NCBI RefSeq assembly: GCF_007830315.1
Contig: NZ_VLKJ01000001.1
Coordinates: forward strand, 434,001 to 498,000
Reading direction: 5' to 3'
Length of the DNA stretch: 64,000 nt
Source of the DNA: Novosphingobium taihuense
Lineage (GTDB): Bacteria > Pseudomonadota > Alphaproteobacteria > Sphingomonadales > Sphingomonadaceae
The translations under genes and the position numbers were made by a program. Numbering within the stretch: the stretch's first letter is position 1; each line of letters begins with the position of its first letter. The notes under the pieces are model-generated. The model was given only the letters and a program-made list of their open reading frames with translations, did no database searches and was not told where the DNA came from. Below, one piece after another: positions 45,608 through 54,469 of this stretch.

Positions 45608-48586
45608 TCAGAAGGTAAACCGTGCACCGGCAGCATAGCGCGCATAGCCCGGTGCCGCAAAGAACACCGTCTGGTTGTTGCGCTGGTAGCCCTTGCGGTC
45701 GGCGTTGGTGATGTTGATGCCTTCGACGAACACCGTCACGCCCTTGCGGATTTCATACGAAGCGCTGGCGTCGAACTGGCCATAGGCCTTCACGTAGTAC
45801 GGATCGAACCCGTAGCCGGAGAGGAACCCATCGCGCCAGTTATAGGCAACGCGAGCCTGCAGACCGTTCTTGTCGTAGAACAACACGGCGTTGGCACTAT
45901 CGCTGACACCGTTCACCGCGAACTGCGGGATGGTGTAGCGAAGGGTGTTGTCGAACTTCGTGTCGCTCTTCACCACGGTGTAGTTCAGGATGGCACCGAA
46001 GCCGGTATCCCAGAAGCTGTGCTGCACTGCGAATTCCCAACCCCAGAGCTTGGCCTTCTGGTCGCTGTTGGTCGGCTGCGTGGTGATGAAGTTGACGAGC
46101 GGATCGGAGGACTGGCCGATGACGCCGGTAACGACCCCGTTGTTGTCACGAATGACCGTCGAGGGGAAGTTGGTGCCGATGTAGTCGAGCAGCTGCTGCG
46201 CCGTGGCATTGGGGCCGAGTGCCGCACGCGCTGCTGCAGCATTGGCACCGGCTGCCGCGTTCGTCAGACCGAACGCAGGCTGGTTTACCTGCGTCTGGCT
46301 GATGAAGTTCTTCACGACCTTGTGGAAGAAGCCCACCGAAACGTAGCTGGTTGGCGCGTAGTACCATTCAGCCGATAGATCGACGTTGTTCGACTTGTAC
46401 GGCAGCAGACCGGGGTTGCCGCTCGATGCCGTGCTGCCACCGATACGGATCGGCGAGGCGAGCGTGGTGCCCCCCTGCAGCGAGGTATAGTCGGGACGCG
46501 TGATCGTCTGGCTGTAGGATGCGCGCAGGCGGACGTTGTCGATTGGCTCCATGTCGAAGTCGATCGCGGGCAGCCAGTTTTCGTACTCACCCTTGAGCGA
46601 GGCGGCAGCAACCTGCTGCGGATTGCCATAGTCGATCGCGGTTTCGTTGCCGCCGGTCCAGATGGTGCGAACCGGGATCGGAACCTGCGCGGTCGAGTCG
46701 ACCTTGGTCTTCTCGTAACGCAGGCCGAAGCGCAGGTGGGCCTTGCCGGCACCCAGGTCGAACGAGTGCGTCGTCTGGAGATAGGGCGCCCAAGTGCGTT
46801 CACGCACGGTGCGGTCGGTCGTGTACTTGGCAATGCAGGTGCCCGCAGCGACGGCGGTGCTGCAGATACCGAGCTGGCTGTCGAGCAACTTGATCAGACC
46901 ATCGGTGTTGATCTCGAAGTAGTTCGGGATGATCGACGCATCCTGCGAACCCGACATGCCCGACAGGTCCTTGGGCAGATTGCGAATCTGGTAGAGATCG
47001 TCGGGCGTATCAGCTGCCGAGAGCGTGCCGCCCCAGGTGTCGTTCTGGATCACGCCAAAGGCCGAGCGCACCTTGTTTTCGGTGTAGGTCACGCCGAAGT
47101 CGAGGCTGTCGATGAACGAGGCATCAAAATCGTAACCGCCGCGCAGTGCGACTTCATTGATCTCGTCACGCATGTAGGCGGTGCGGAAGGCGTTGCCTGC
47201 CGGGCGGATGTTCGAGGCCTTGATTTCGGCGCCCGGATACATCTCCACGCTGATGACCGGAATGTCGGAGGTGAAATCGACCTTCTGCGACTTCACGCCG
47301 AAGATTGCGCTGCCCACGGCAATGCCGGAGCCATAAGGCTTGGTCGGCTTGCTCTCGGCGGTCGAGTGGTGACCGTCGAGTTCGAGGCGCAAGCCGCCGG
47401 GGCCATCCCACTTGAGGTTGCCGCCGATGGAGTGGTTACGCGATCGGTTGGCCGCGACCGCGCCGGTGATAGCGAGGTCCTTTCCGGGGCCAAAGTTCTC
47501 GGCATAGAAGTTCGGGCCAGCCGCCGGGCCATCGGTCCAGCTGCTCGAAGTGTCGCCGTGGTTGAACCACACGCCGATCGAGTTGGTGCGCGCGTCGATG
47601 GTGTTCTGCGAGAAGGTATAGTCGACGGTCGCGGTCAGCGTGTCGGTAGGCTTGACCTGCACGACGGCCTGACCGTTGATGCGCTTGCGGCGGAAGGTGG
47701 TGAAATCGTAGCCCGCGTTCTGCGTGACCTGATAGATATCGTTCGGGCCGGGGCGGTTCTGGATGTTGGCAGCGCCCGGAGTGCCCGGCTGCGCGAGCGA
47801 ACCCCAGTTGTTTTCCGAACCGAGGTAGCCTTCGCGCCAGCCTGCGTTGAACTGTGCCTGGCTGGCCTTGCGGTCCTGATACGAACCGGTCAGCAGCACG
47901 CCAATGCGGCCATCGGCGAAAGTGTCGCTGATGATGCCGGACACTTCCGGAGTGATGCTGGTGCCGTCGAACAGCGAGGTGTCGTAGACCGCCTTGGCGC
48001 CGATGCTGCCGTGGAAGCCGGGACGATCAAGCGGCTTGGCGGTCTTGATGTTGATGACCGAACCGATGCCGCCGGTGGCGAGAGAGGCGCGGCCCGACTT
48101 GTAGACTTCGACCCCGGCAATGCCTTCCGAGGCAAGGTTGGCGAAATCGAACGAGCGCGAAGCTGGAGCGCCGCTGCTGCCGCCGAGGCTGGAAGCGGGC
48201 ATCTGGCGGCCGTTGAGCAGGACGAGGTTGAAATCGGGGCCGAAGCCACGAACGGTCACGGTCGAACCTTCGCCGTTGGACCGGTCGATAGAAACGCCGG
48301 TGATGCGCTGCAGCGATTCAGCAAGGTTCGTATCGGGGAACTTGCCGATGTCTTCAGCCGAGATCGCGTCGACCACACCTTGCGCGCTGCGCTTGATGTC
48401 GAGCGCCTTCGACAGCGAGGCACGGATGCCGGTGACGACGATGGCTTCGCCTTCGTCGGAGGGAGCCGCAGCGGCATCCTGTGCCTGCGCTGAGGTTGAA
48501 GCGAGTGCCAACGCCATGGCGCCGAGACTTGCGGCGCGAATGGCGCCCGAACGTACTGCGCTGCTGCGCGATGCGGAAACTCTCAT
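45608..48586 (-). CDS. TonB-dependent outer-membrane receptor
   Basis: 992 residues. Signal peptide (SLGAMALALASTSAQA, then QDAAAA), TonB-box-like EAIVVTGIRASLSKALDIKR, plug domain (DTNLAESLQRITGVSIDRSNGEGSTVTVRGFGPDFNLVLLNGRQMP; GGIGSVINIKTAKP) and a long beta-barrel ending in ...AAGARFTF. It belongs to the TonB receptor subfamily found with SapC and tryptophan halogenases. It probably imports beta-glucan oligomers. AAGGGGGAGG precedes the ATG, and two operator palindromes lie 60-90 bases upstream. Confidence 0.95.
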   Translation of the reverse strand: MRVSASRSSAVRSGAIRAASLGAMALALASTSAQAQDAAAAPSDEGEAIVVTGIRASLSKALDIKRSAQGVVDAISAEDIGKFPDTNLAESLQRITGVSIDRSNGEGSTVTVRGFGPDFNLVLLNGRQMPASSLGGSSGAPASRSFDFANLASEGIAGVEVYKSGRASLATGGIGSVINIKTAKPLDRPGFHGSIGAKAVYDTSLFDGTSITPEVSGIISDTFADGRIGVLLTGSYQDRKASQAQFNAGWREGYLGSENNWGSLAQPGTPGAANIQNRPGPNDIYQVTQNAGYDFTTFRRKRINGQAVVQVKPTDTLTATVDYTFSQNTIDARTNSIGVWFNHGDTSSSWTDGPAAGPNFYAENFGPGKDLAITGAVAANRSRNHSIGGNLKWDGPGGLRLELDGHHSTAESKPTKPYGSGIAVGSAIFGVKSQKVDFTSDIPVISVEMYPGAEIKASNIRPAGNAFRTAYMRDEINEVALRGGYDFDASFIDSLDFGVTYTENKVRSAFGVIQNDTWGGTLSAADTPDDLYQIRNLPKDLSGMSGSQDASIIPNYFEINTDGLIKLLDSQLGICSTAVAAGTCIAKYTTDRTVRERTWAPYLQTTHSFDLGAGKAHLRFGLRYEKTKVDSTAQVPIPVRTIWTGGNETAIDYGNPQQVAAASLKGEYENWLPAIDFDMEPIDNVRLRASYSQTITRPDYTSLQGGTTLASPIRIGGSTASSGNPGLLPYKSNNVDLSAEWYYAPTSYVSVGFFHKVVKNFISQTQVNQPAFGLTNAAAGANAAAARAALGPNATAQQLLDYIGTNFPSTVIRDNNGVVTGVIGQSSDPLVNFITTQPTNSDQKAKLWGWEFAVQHSFWDTGFGAILNYTVVKSDTKFDNTLRYTIPQFAVNGVSDSANAVLFYDKNGLQARVAYNWRDGFLSGYGFDPYYVKAYGQFDASASYEIRKGVTVFVEGINITNADRKGYQRNNQTVFFAAPGYARYAAGARFTF

Positions 48587-48648
48587 GGTCCTCCCCCTTG
48601 GATTCGGAATCGACGCTGTGCGCCGTATTTCGGGCCTGACTTGCTCTT

Positions 48649-48678
48649 GTGAACGTTCACCTAAATGAGAACGTTCAC
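48649..48678. promoter_or_regulatory. Tandem LacI-type operators of the receptor operon
   Basis: GTGAACGTTCAC (48649-48660) and GAGAACGTTCAC (48667-48678) share the AACGTT core, with centres 18 bases apart. A related site lies before the GH3 gene at 37494. The arrangement suggests cooperative binding of the LacI protein encoded in the locus. The rest of 48679-48864 shows no gene. Confidence 0.8.
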
Positions 48679-48864
48679 GCAGTCAAGCGCGTTCGCCATG
48701 CAGCAAGGGTGCAGCATTGTCCTTTAGGGCAATGTCTGCCGCGGCTTGGTCAAAGTCTCAGGAATCCGTTTGGCGCACCCGGGAACTTCGCATAGGTTTC
48801 GACCAAAGCGGCGGCCCACCAGGTGAGGACATCATGCCAGCCGCGCTCAGGGAAAGATCACCCC

Positions 48865-50139
48865 ATGCGCGACCATGAACTCAGACGCAGGGCTGTCGGC
48901 GAGATGCATCTGCGGCGCTGGCCGCTGCTGCCAGTGCCTTGCCACATCGTGCAATGGGTCCTCGCCATCGACGATGCCGAACGCGCCGAGGAGCTCCACG
49001 CCATCGAGCTAAAGGCCGGTGGTGCTGATCTGGTCGGCAACCCCGCGCACCGGGAAGGTCGCGTCAACGATCGCGTGACCTTCACATGGGAACGCCAGAG
49101 CGAGGGGAGCAGCCTCACGCTCTACACTTCCCCGTGCGACGAGACAGGCTTTCTGGACCCGATGGTCGACGGACATATCAGTCAGGCCATCGCATGGGCG
49201 CAAACGCTGCCAGGGCAAGTCATCCGCAGCACGCGGATCTGGCTGGGCGAAGACGACGCCGACGTGCAGCGCGTGCTCGACCGGCATTCACTCAACCGCG
49301 ACGAGCTTGTTTCGAGCACCGTGGGCGGCGGCATTCGCGTCTGGTCGGACTTCCGCATCATGGACGATGGCTTTGGCCGCCTGTTCGTTGCGGCCAACGG
49401 CGCGGATCGGCGCGACCTGACGCGACAGTTGCAGCGGATGCAGGAGCTGGGCAATTACCGCAACAAGGCGCTGCTCGGCCTCCCGGTCGCGCGTGAAAGC
49501 TGGCCCAAACTCGATGCCGCGGAGGAGCGACTGCGCGATCTGTCCAACCGCATCGCAAATAGCGACGCACGCGACGACAGCCTGCTAGAGGAACTGTCGG
49601 GCCTTGCGCTCGATCTTGCCTCGGTTTCAACCGCGATCTCGTTCCGGATGGATGCCACCCGCGCCTATGGCCAGATCGTCGAGGAGCGACTCGAACAGCT
49701 CGAGGTGAAGCCGGTGGAAGGCTTTGCCTCGCTGGTCGATTTCACCCAGCGTCGCTTCCGCCCGGCGATGAACACCTGCCTTGCCACCAACGAGCGGATC
49801 GAGCGCATCGCCCACCGCACGGAGCAGCTGGCATCGCTGCTGCGGGCACGGATCGATACGCGGATCGAGAACCAGAACGCAGAGTTGCTGCGCTCGATGG
49901 AACAGTCGATTTCGATGCAGGCCCGGTTGCAGCAACTGGTAGAAGGCCTCTCGGCGGTGGCGCTCAGCTACTACGTCCTCGGGCTGATCAAGTACGCGCT
50001 CTATGCTGTGCCCGACGATGTGCTTGGCGTTTCCGACGAGTTCGTTGTCGGTCTGCTTGTGCTCCCGCTGGTGCTGGGGGTGTGGTGGACCATGCACGTG
50101 CTCAAGGACCGGCTGATCAAGACGTCAGAACAGAAATAA
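48865..50139 (+). CDS. DUF3422 family membrane-anchored protein
   Basis: 424 residues. The family opening RDHELRRRAVGEMHLRRWP is clear, with two C-terminal hydrophobic segments (LVEGLSAVALSYYVLGLIKYAL and FVVGLLVLPLVLGVWWTMHVL). Between them and the N-terminus is a mostly helical domain. The family's function is unknown. It ends 44 bases before the bchI start, so the bchI promoter must overlap its 3' end. Confidence 0.85.
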   Translation: MRDHELRRRAVGEMHLRRWPLLPVPCHIVQWVLAIDDAERAEELHAIELKAGGADLVGNPAHREGRVNDRVTFTWERQSEGSSLTLYTSPCDETGFLDPMVDGHISQAIAWAQTLPGQVIRSTRIWLGEDDADVQRVLDRHSLNRDELVSSTVGGGIRVWSDFRIMDDGFGRLFVAANGADRRDLTRQLQRMQELGNYRNKALLGLPVARESWPKLDAAEERLRDLSNRIANSDARDDSLLEELSGLALDLASVSTAISFRMDATRAYGQIVEERLEQLEVKPVEGFASLVDFTQRRFRPAMNTCLATNERIERIAHRTEQLASLLRARIDTRIENQNAELLRSMEQSISMQARLQQLVEGLSAVALSYYVLGLIKYALYAVPDDVLGVSDEFVVGLLVLPLVLGVWWTMHVLKDRLIKTSEQK

Positions 50140-50164
50140 TTCCGCTTGTCCTGACGCATGTTAA

Positions 50165-50182
50165 TGTCCAATGTACTGGACA
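50165..50182. promoter_or_regulatory. PpsR/CrtJ-type operator before bchI
   Basis: TGTCCAATGTACTGGACA is an exact TGT-N12-ACA with symmetrical arms TGTCCA/TGGACA. It ends one base before the bchI ATG. PpsR/CrtJ represses photosynthesis genes under oxygen through such sites. Here the operator occupies the place where a ribosome binding site would be. Confidence 0.85.
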
Positions 50183-50183
50183 G

Positions 50184-51185
50184 ATGGCGCGCTTCCCCTT
50201 CTCTGCGATCGTCGGTCAGGACGAGATGAAGCTCGCGCTCCTGATCGCTGCGGTCGATCCCTCGATTGGCGGGGTGATGGTCTTTGGCGACCGTGGCACC
50301 GGCAAGTCTACCGCCGCCCGCGCCTTGGCCAGCCTGCTCCCGCCGATCATGGTGATGGACGGCTGCCGCTTCGGCTGTTCGCCCGATGAACCCCGCGCCT
50401 GCCCCGGCCCCTGCGAGGGCAAGAAGGCCTCGAAGCGCGCGGTTCCCTTCGTGGATCTGCCACTGGGCGCCACCGAGGACCGCGTGCTCGGCTCGCTCGA
50501 TCTTGAACGCGCGCTGCGCACCGGCGAAAAGGTCTTCGAACCCGGCCTTCTCGCCCGCGCCCATCGCGGCTTCCTCTATATCGACGAGATAAACCTGCTC
50601 GAGGACCATCTGGTCGACCTGCTGCTTGATGTTGCCGCCTCGGGCGAGAACGTGGTGGAGCGCGAGGGCTTGTCAGTCCGCCACAAGGCGCGCTTCGTGC
50701 TGATCGGCAGCGGCAATCCCGAAGAGGGCGAATTGCGCCCGCAACTGCTCGATAGGTTCGGCCTCTCGGTCGAAGTGCGCACCCCGCGCGAGATCGAGAG
50801 CCGGGTCGAAATCATGCGCCGCTGCGCCTCCCACGATGCCGATAGCGAGGCCTTTTCGCAGAGCTGGGCCGAGGAGGACGACAAGGTCCTCCACCAGATT
50901 GCGCGCGGACAGAAGAAGCTTGGCAAGATCGAAGTGCCTGACGAAGTGCTGCACGATGCCGCGCGACTGTGCAGCGCGGTCGGCGTTGATGGGTTGCGCG
51001 GCGAACTCACCCTGATGCGCGCCGCCCGCGCCTATGCCGCACTCAAGGGCGCCAAGGCGGTCAAGCGCGATCACCTGCTGCACATCGCCCCACTTGCCCT
51101 GCGCCACCGCCTGCGCCGCGATGTGCTGGACGAAAGCGGATCGACCGCCCGCATCGAACGCGCGATCGCCGAACACTTCAAATGA
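50184..51185 (+). CDS. bchI: Mg-protoporphyrin IX chelatase subunit I
   Basis: 333 residues from MARFPFSAIVGQDEMKLALL, the family start. AAA+ ATPase: Walker A GDRGTGKS (residues 35-42), Walker B GFLYIDEINLL, and the BchI insert DGCRFGCSPDEPRACPGPCEG. It forms the ATP-hydrolysing ring that works with BchD and BchH to insert Mg2+ into protoporphyrin IX. No ribosome binding site is seen beyond the operator itself. It overlaps bchD by ATGA. Confidence 0.97.
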   Translation: MARFPFSAIVGQDEMKLALLIAAVDPSIGGVMVFGDRGTGKSTAARALASLLPPIMVMDGCRFGCSPDEPRACPGPCEGKKASKRAVPFVDLPLGATEDRVLGSLDLERALRTGEKVFEPGLLARAHRGFLYIDEINLLEDHLVDLLLDVAASGENVVEREGLSVRHKARFVLIGSGNPEEGELRPQLLDRFGLSVEVRTPREIESRVEIMRRCASHDADSEAFSQSWAEEDDKVLHQIARGQKKLGKIEVPDEVLHDAARLCSAVGVDGLRGELTLMRAARAYAALKGAKAVKRDHLLHIAPLALRHRLRRDVLDESGSTARIERAIAEHFK

Positions 51186-52870
51186 GCAATCCCCTGGCAG
51201 ATGCGCTCCTTGCAGCGCGCCTGCTGGCCTGTGATGCGAAACTCGGCGGCATGGTCCTGCGCGGCGGCGGGCCAGCGCGCGATTTGGTGCTCGAAGCCCT
51301 GCGCGGTTTGCTCCCGCCCGGCACGCCATTTCGCCGCCTGCCCGGCCATATCGACGATGATCGCCTGTCGGGCGGCACCGACATTGCCGCCAGCCTTGCC
51401 ACTGGCACGCTCGTCCTCCAGCGCGGGTTGCTGGCAGAAGTCGCAGGCGGCGTGCTCGTCGTGCCGATGGCCGAGCGCCTGCGCATCGACGTCGCCGGGC
51501 GCGTGGCGCAGGCGATGGACAACGACGGAGCGTTCCGGCTGATCCTGCTCGACGACGGCGCGGACGGGGATGACCGGCCGCCGCTGGCGCTGATGGAGCG
51601 CGTCGCGTTCGACCTGAATCTGGGCTTCGTCCGCCCGGCTGATCTGAAGATGGCCTTACCCGAACCTGCAATGGCCTCCGGCGCCATGCTGGAAAGCGAG
51701 GCGATGTCGGCGCTTGCCGCCACGGCCACGGCACTCGGCGTTTCCTCGCTGTGCCCGCTGCTCCATGCCGCCGGCGCTGCCCGCACCCATGCCGCGCTTG
51801 CCGGACGCGAGAGTGCGGAGATGCTCGATCTGGAAGCGGCGACCCGGCTGGTCCTTGCACCACGCGCCACGCAACTGCCGCCGGACCCTGAACAGTCTCC
51901 GCCACCGCCGCCCGAACCCGAACGCCCGGAGAGTGAGCGCGAGCAGAACGAAGGCGATGAAGACGACACGCCACCCGAAATTCCCGAAGACCTGCTGATC
52001 GAAGCTGCCCGCGCGATGATCCCGCCCGACGTGCTGGATCTGATCGCCAAGGGCCGCGCCCAGCGCTCGGCGCGTGGCGGCGGACAGGGCCGCAAGACCG
52101 GTTCGGCAATGCGCGGAAAGCCGCTCGGCGCGCGTCCCGGAATGCCTGGCGGCGGGGTGCGCATGGCGCTGGTCGACACCTTGCGCGCGGCGATCCCCTG
52201 GCAACCCCTGCGCCGCCGCGAACCCGCCTCCGAAGGCGCAGGCCCGATCCGTTTCCGCCGCGATGACTTGCGCGTTCGCCGCTTCGAGGAACGCGCCACC
52301 GCCGTCACCCTGTTCTGCGTCGATGCCTCGGGCTCTGCCGCGATGTCACGCCTTGCTGAAGCCAAGGGCGCGGTCGAGCTGATCCTTGCGCAGGCCTATG
52401 TGAAACGTGCTGAGGTTGCCCTCATCGCCTTTCGCGGCAAGCAGGCCGAGTTGCTGCTACCGCCCACCCGCTCGCTCACCCGTGCCAAGCGTGCGCTGGC
52501 CGAGCTGCCCGGCGGTGGCGGCACGCCGCTCGCCAGCGGCATAGCGCTCGCCCGCCAGCTCGCCGACGCGGTCGCCTCGCGCGGGCGCACGCCGATGCTG
52601 GTGTTCCTGACAGACGGCAGCGCCAACATCGCCGCCGATGGCTCGCCCGGACGCCCGCAAGCCAATGCCGACGCGCTGTCCGCCGCGCGCGGCGTTGCCA
52701 GCGCGGGGCTGGATGCGGTGGTGATCGACATCTCCCCCCGCCCCCGTCCCGAAGCCGCCCGCGTGGCCGAGGCGATGCGCGCGCGCTATATCCCGCTGCC
52801 CTTTGCCGATGCCAAAGCGCTGAAGACCGCCATCACGCTCGCCGCGCAGCCAGAGCGGAAGTGGGCATGA
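51182..52870 (+). CDS. bchD: Mg-protoporphyrin IX chelatase subunit D
   Basis: 562 residues. It has a degenerate AAA+ N-terminal half, an acidic and Pro-rich linker (about residues 235-275: PPPPPEPERPESEREQNEG), and a C-terminal integrin-I (VWA) domain with an intact metal site DASGS (FCVDASGSAAMSRLAEAKGA) and VFLTDGSANI. The first half lacks a Walker A, as usual for BchD. It bridges BchI and BchH. Confidence 0.96.
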   Translation: MSNPLADALLAARLLACDAKLGGMVLRGGGPARDLVLEALRGLLPPGTPFRRLPGHIDDDRLSGGTDIAASLATGTLVLQRGLLAEVAGGVLVVPMAERLRIDVAGRVAQAMDNDGAFRLILLDDGADGDDRPPLALMERVAFDLNLGFVRPADLKMALPEPAMASGAMLESEAMSALAATATALGVSSLCPLLHAAGAARTHAALAGRESAEMLDLEAATRLVLAPRATQLPPDPEQSPPPPPEPERPESEREQNEGDEDDTPPEIPEDLLIEAARAMIPPDVLDLIAKGRAQRSARGGGQGRKTGSAMRGKPLGARPGMPGGGVRMALVDTLRAAIPWQPLRRREPASEGAGPIRFRRDDLRVRRFEERATAVTLFCVDASGSAAMSRLAEAKGAVELILAQAYVKRAEVALIAFRGKQAELLLPPTRSLTRAKRALAELPGGGGTPLASGIALARQLADAVASRGRTPMLVFLTDGSANIAADGSPGRPQANADALSAARGVASAGLDAVVIDISPRPRPEAARVAEAMRARYIPLPFADAKALKTAITLAAQPERKWA

Positions 52871-53751
52871 GCGGGCCGCGCTGGGACGTTGAAGGCCGCA
52901 ACTGGCCCAACCGCGAGGCCAGCCGCTTCGTCGAAACTCCGGGCATGAAGTGGCACGTTCAGGTCGCGGGCGAAGGGCCGCCCCTGCTGCTGCTCCACGG
53001 CACCGGCGCTGCCACGCACAGTTGGCGCGATGTCCTGCCGCTGCTCGCGCCGCACTTCACGGTCATCGCCCCGGACTTGCCGGGCCACGGCTTCAGCCAA
53101 GGGCGGCCAAAGCAGGGCCCGACGCTTCCCGGCATGGCCGCTGCTCTCCATGCACTGCTGGACAAGCTTGATGTTCAGCCGGTGCTGCTCGCCGGGCACA
53201 GCGCAGGCGCCGCGATTGCGCTGCAACTGGTCCATGCGCGGGGCGAGGCGACGCCGGTCGTCGGCTTCAATCCGGCGCTGATGCCCTTCCCCGGCCTTGC
53301 AGCAAAGCTGTTCCCCTCGCTTGCCAAGGCGCTGTTCGTGAACCCTTTCGTACCGCGAATGCTATCCGGCATCGCGCGCATTCCCGGCGAGACGGGCCGC
53401 TTCCTGCGCCGCGCCACCGGCTCCACGATCGACGCCAAGGGGATCGCCGCCTACGAAGTGTTGATGAGCAACCACCACCATTGCGGCGGCGCGATGGAGA
53501 TGATGGCCAGTTGGGATCTAGAGGCGCTGAGCCGCCTCCTGCCGCAGATCGCCAGCCCGGTTCTGCTGGTGCACTCAAGCGGTGACAGCGCCGTGCCGCT
53601 TGCCTCGGTGGAGCGCGCAGCGAAGCTCATTCCCGATTGCCGTCTGGACGTCCTGCCTGGCCTCGGCCACCTTGCCCACGAGGAACAACCCGCCCGCGCA
53701 GCAGAACTCATCCGCATGTTTGCCGAGCAGAAGACAGGAGCGCCCGCATGA
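52867..53751 (+). CDS. bchO: BchO, alpha/beta-hydrolase of the Mg-chelatase operon
   Basis: 294 residues, starting in the bchD stop (ATGA). Alpha/beta hydrolase: oxyanion HGTGAATHSW, nucleophile Ser in LAGHSAGAAIAL, acid in LLVHSSGDSAVPL and a late GLGHLAHEEQP. BchO is always linked to bchID in purple bacteria; its exact role is not established. Confidence 0.94.
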   Translation: MSGPRWDVEGRNWPNREASRFVETPGMKWHVQVAGEGPPLLLLHGTGAATHSWRDVLPLLAPHFTVIAPDLPGHGFSQGRPKQGPTLPGMAAALHALLDKLDVQPVLLAGHSAGAAIALQLVHARGEATPVVGFNPALMPFPGLAAKLFPSLAKALFVNPFVPRMLSGIARIPGETGRFLRRATGSTIDAKGIAAYEVLMSNHHHCGGAMEMMASWDLEALSRLLPQIASPVLLVHSSGDSAVPLASVERAAKLIPDCRLDVLPGLGHLAHEEQPARAAELIRMFAEQKTGAPA

Positions 53752-53909
53752 ACGCCGTGGGAGAGAACTTCGGTTGGATCGAAATCGCGGTCTTCGCCGC
53801 CATCGCGCTGGGCTTCGGGCTGTGGCAGCTCCGCTCGATCAATCGCGAGATCGCCAAGGACAAGGAAGCGGCCGAGGCAAGGAAGCGGCAGGATGGCGAC
53901 GGGGCCTGA
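53748..53909 (+). CDS. Small single-pass membrane protein coupled to bchO
   Basis: 53 residues. ATG 53748 overlaps the bchO stop (ATGA). MNAVGENFGW is followed by a hydrophobic helix (IEIAVFAAIALGFGLWQL) and a charged cytosolic tail (NREIAKDKEAAEARKRQD). The topology is N-out/C-in by the positive-inside rule. Coupling to bchO suggests a membrane anchor or assembly role in bacteriochlorophyll synthesis; this is inference. Confidence 0.7.
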   Translation: MNAVGENFGWIEIAVFAAIALGFGLWQLRSINREIAKDKEAAEARKRQDGDGA

Positions 53910-54057
53910 CCCATCCGTCCTTGCATCGCCGGGTTCACACCCCATCTAGGGTGACAGCAAATCCATCTTTTTGAAGTTTCTGGCAAATAGCGCCTGCTCC
54001 GGGATCTTGGTCGCCTCGCCGCTTTGGCGAACGCGTAACGTCCCGGAAGGTCACGAC

Positions 54058-54459
54058 ATGCCGATTACCGTCACCGCCAGACTTTCGCTCCCGCTCATCG
54101 CTGCCGTTGCCCTCGCAGGCTGCTCCACCAGTGGATCACCCAGCAAGAGCGCGGGCCAGCGCATTTCCGACCGTGACAGTGCCATATCCGATCGCGGCAA
54201 GGCCTGGAACGAAGGTCAGCGCGACCAGAGCGACGGTCAAAAGCTCGTCAAGCGCAGCACCGACCGTCTTGCCGATGGCGAAAAGGACCTGAGGGACGCG
54301 CAGGCCGCAATGGAAAAGGCCCAGGCCAAGATCGCCACCGCGCAGTCCGACCGCATGCGCGGCGAAACCCTCGTTTCCAGCGGCTCGGCCAAGATGCAGC
54401 AGGCCGAAGCTGATTACTCAGCGATCCGCATCGGACCTCCGGCCATCGCTCCGAACTGA
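54058..54459 (+). CDS. Lipoprotein with coiled-coil region
   Basis: 133 residues from ATG 54058. A lipobox LAGC ends the signal (LSLPLIAAVALAGC). The mature part is a charged helical region rich in Asp, Lys, Gln and Ala (LADGEKDLRDAQAAMEKAQAKIATAQSDR), predicted to be a coiled coil of the envelope. No photosynthetic role is known. It separates bchIDO from crtCD. Confidence 0.75.
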   Translation: MPITVTARLSLPLIAAVALAGCSTSGSPSKSAGQRISDRDSAISDRGKAWNEGQRDQSDGQKLVKRSTDRLADGEKDLRDAQAAMEKAQAKIATAQSDRMRGETLVSSGSAKMQQAEADYSAIRIGPPAIAPN

Positions 54460-54469
54460 ATCCCGTGCG

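Noticed and set aside
46736-48493. 585-residue open frame antisense to the TonB receptor
   Set aside because: No start signal or domain; shadow of the receptor gene.
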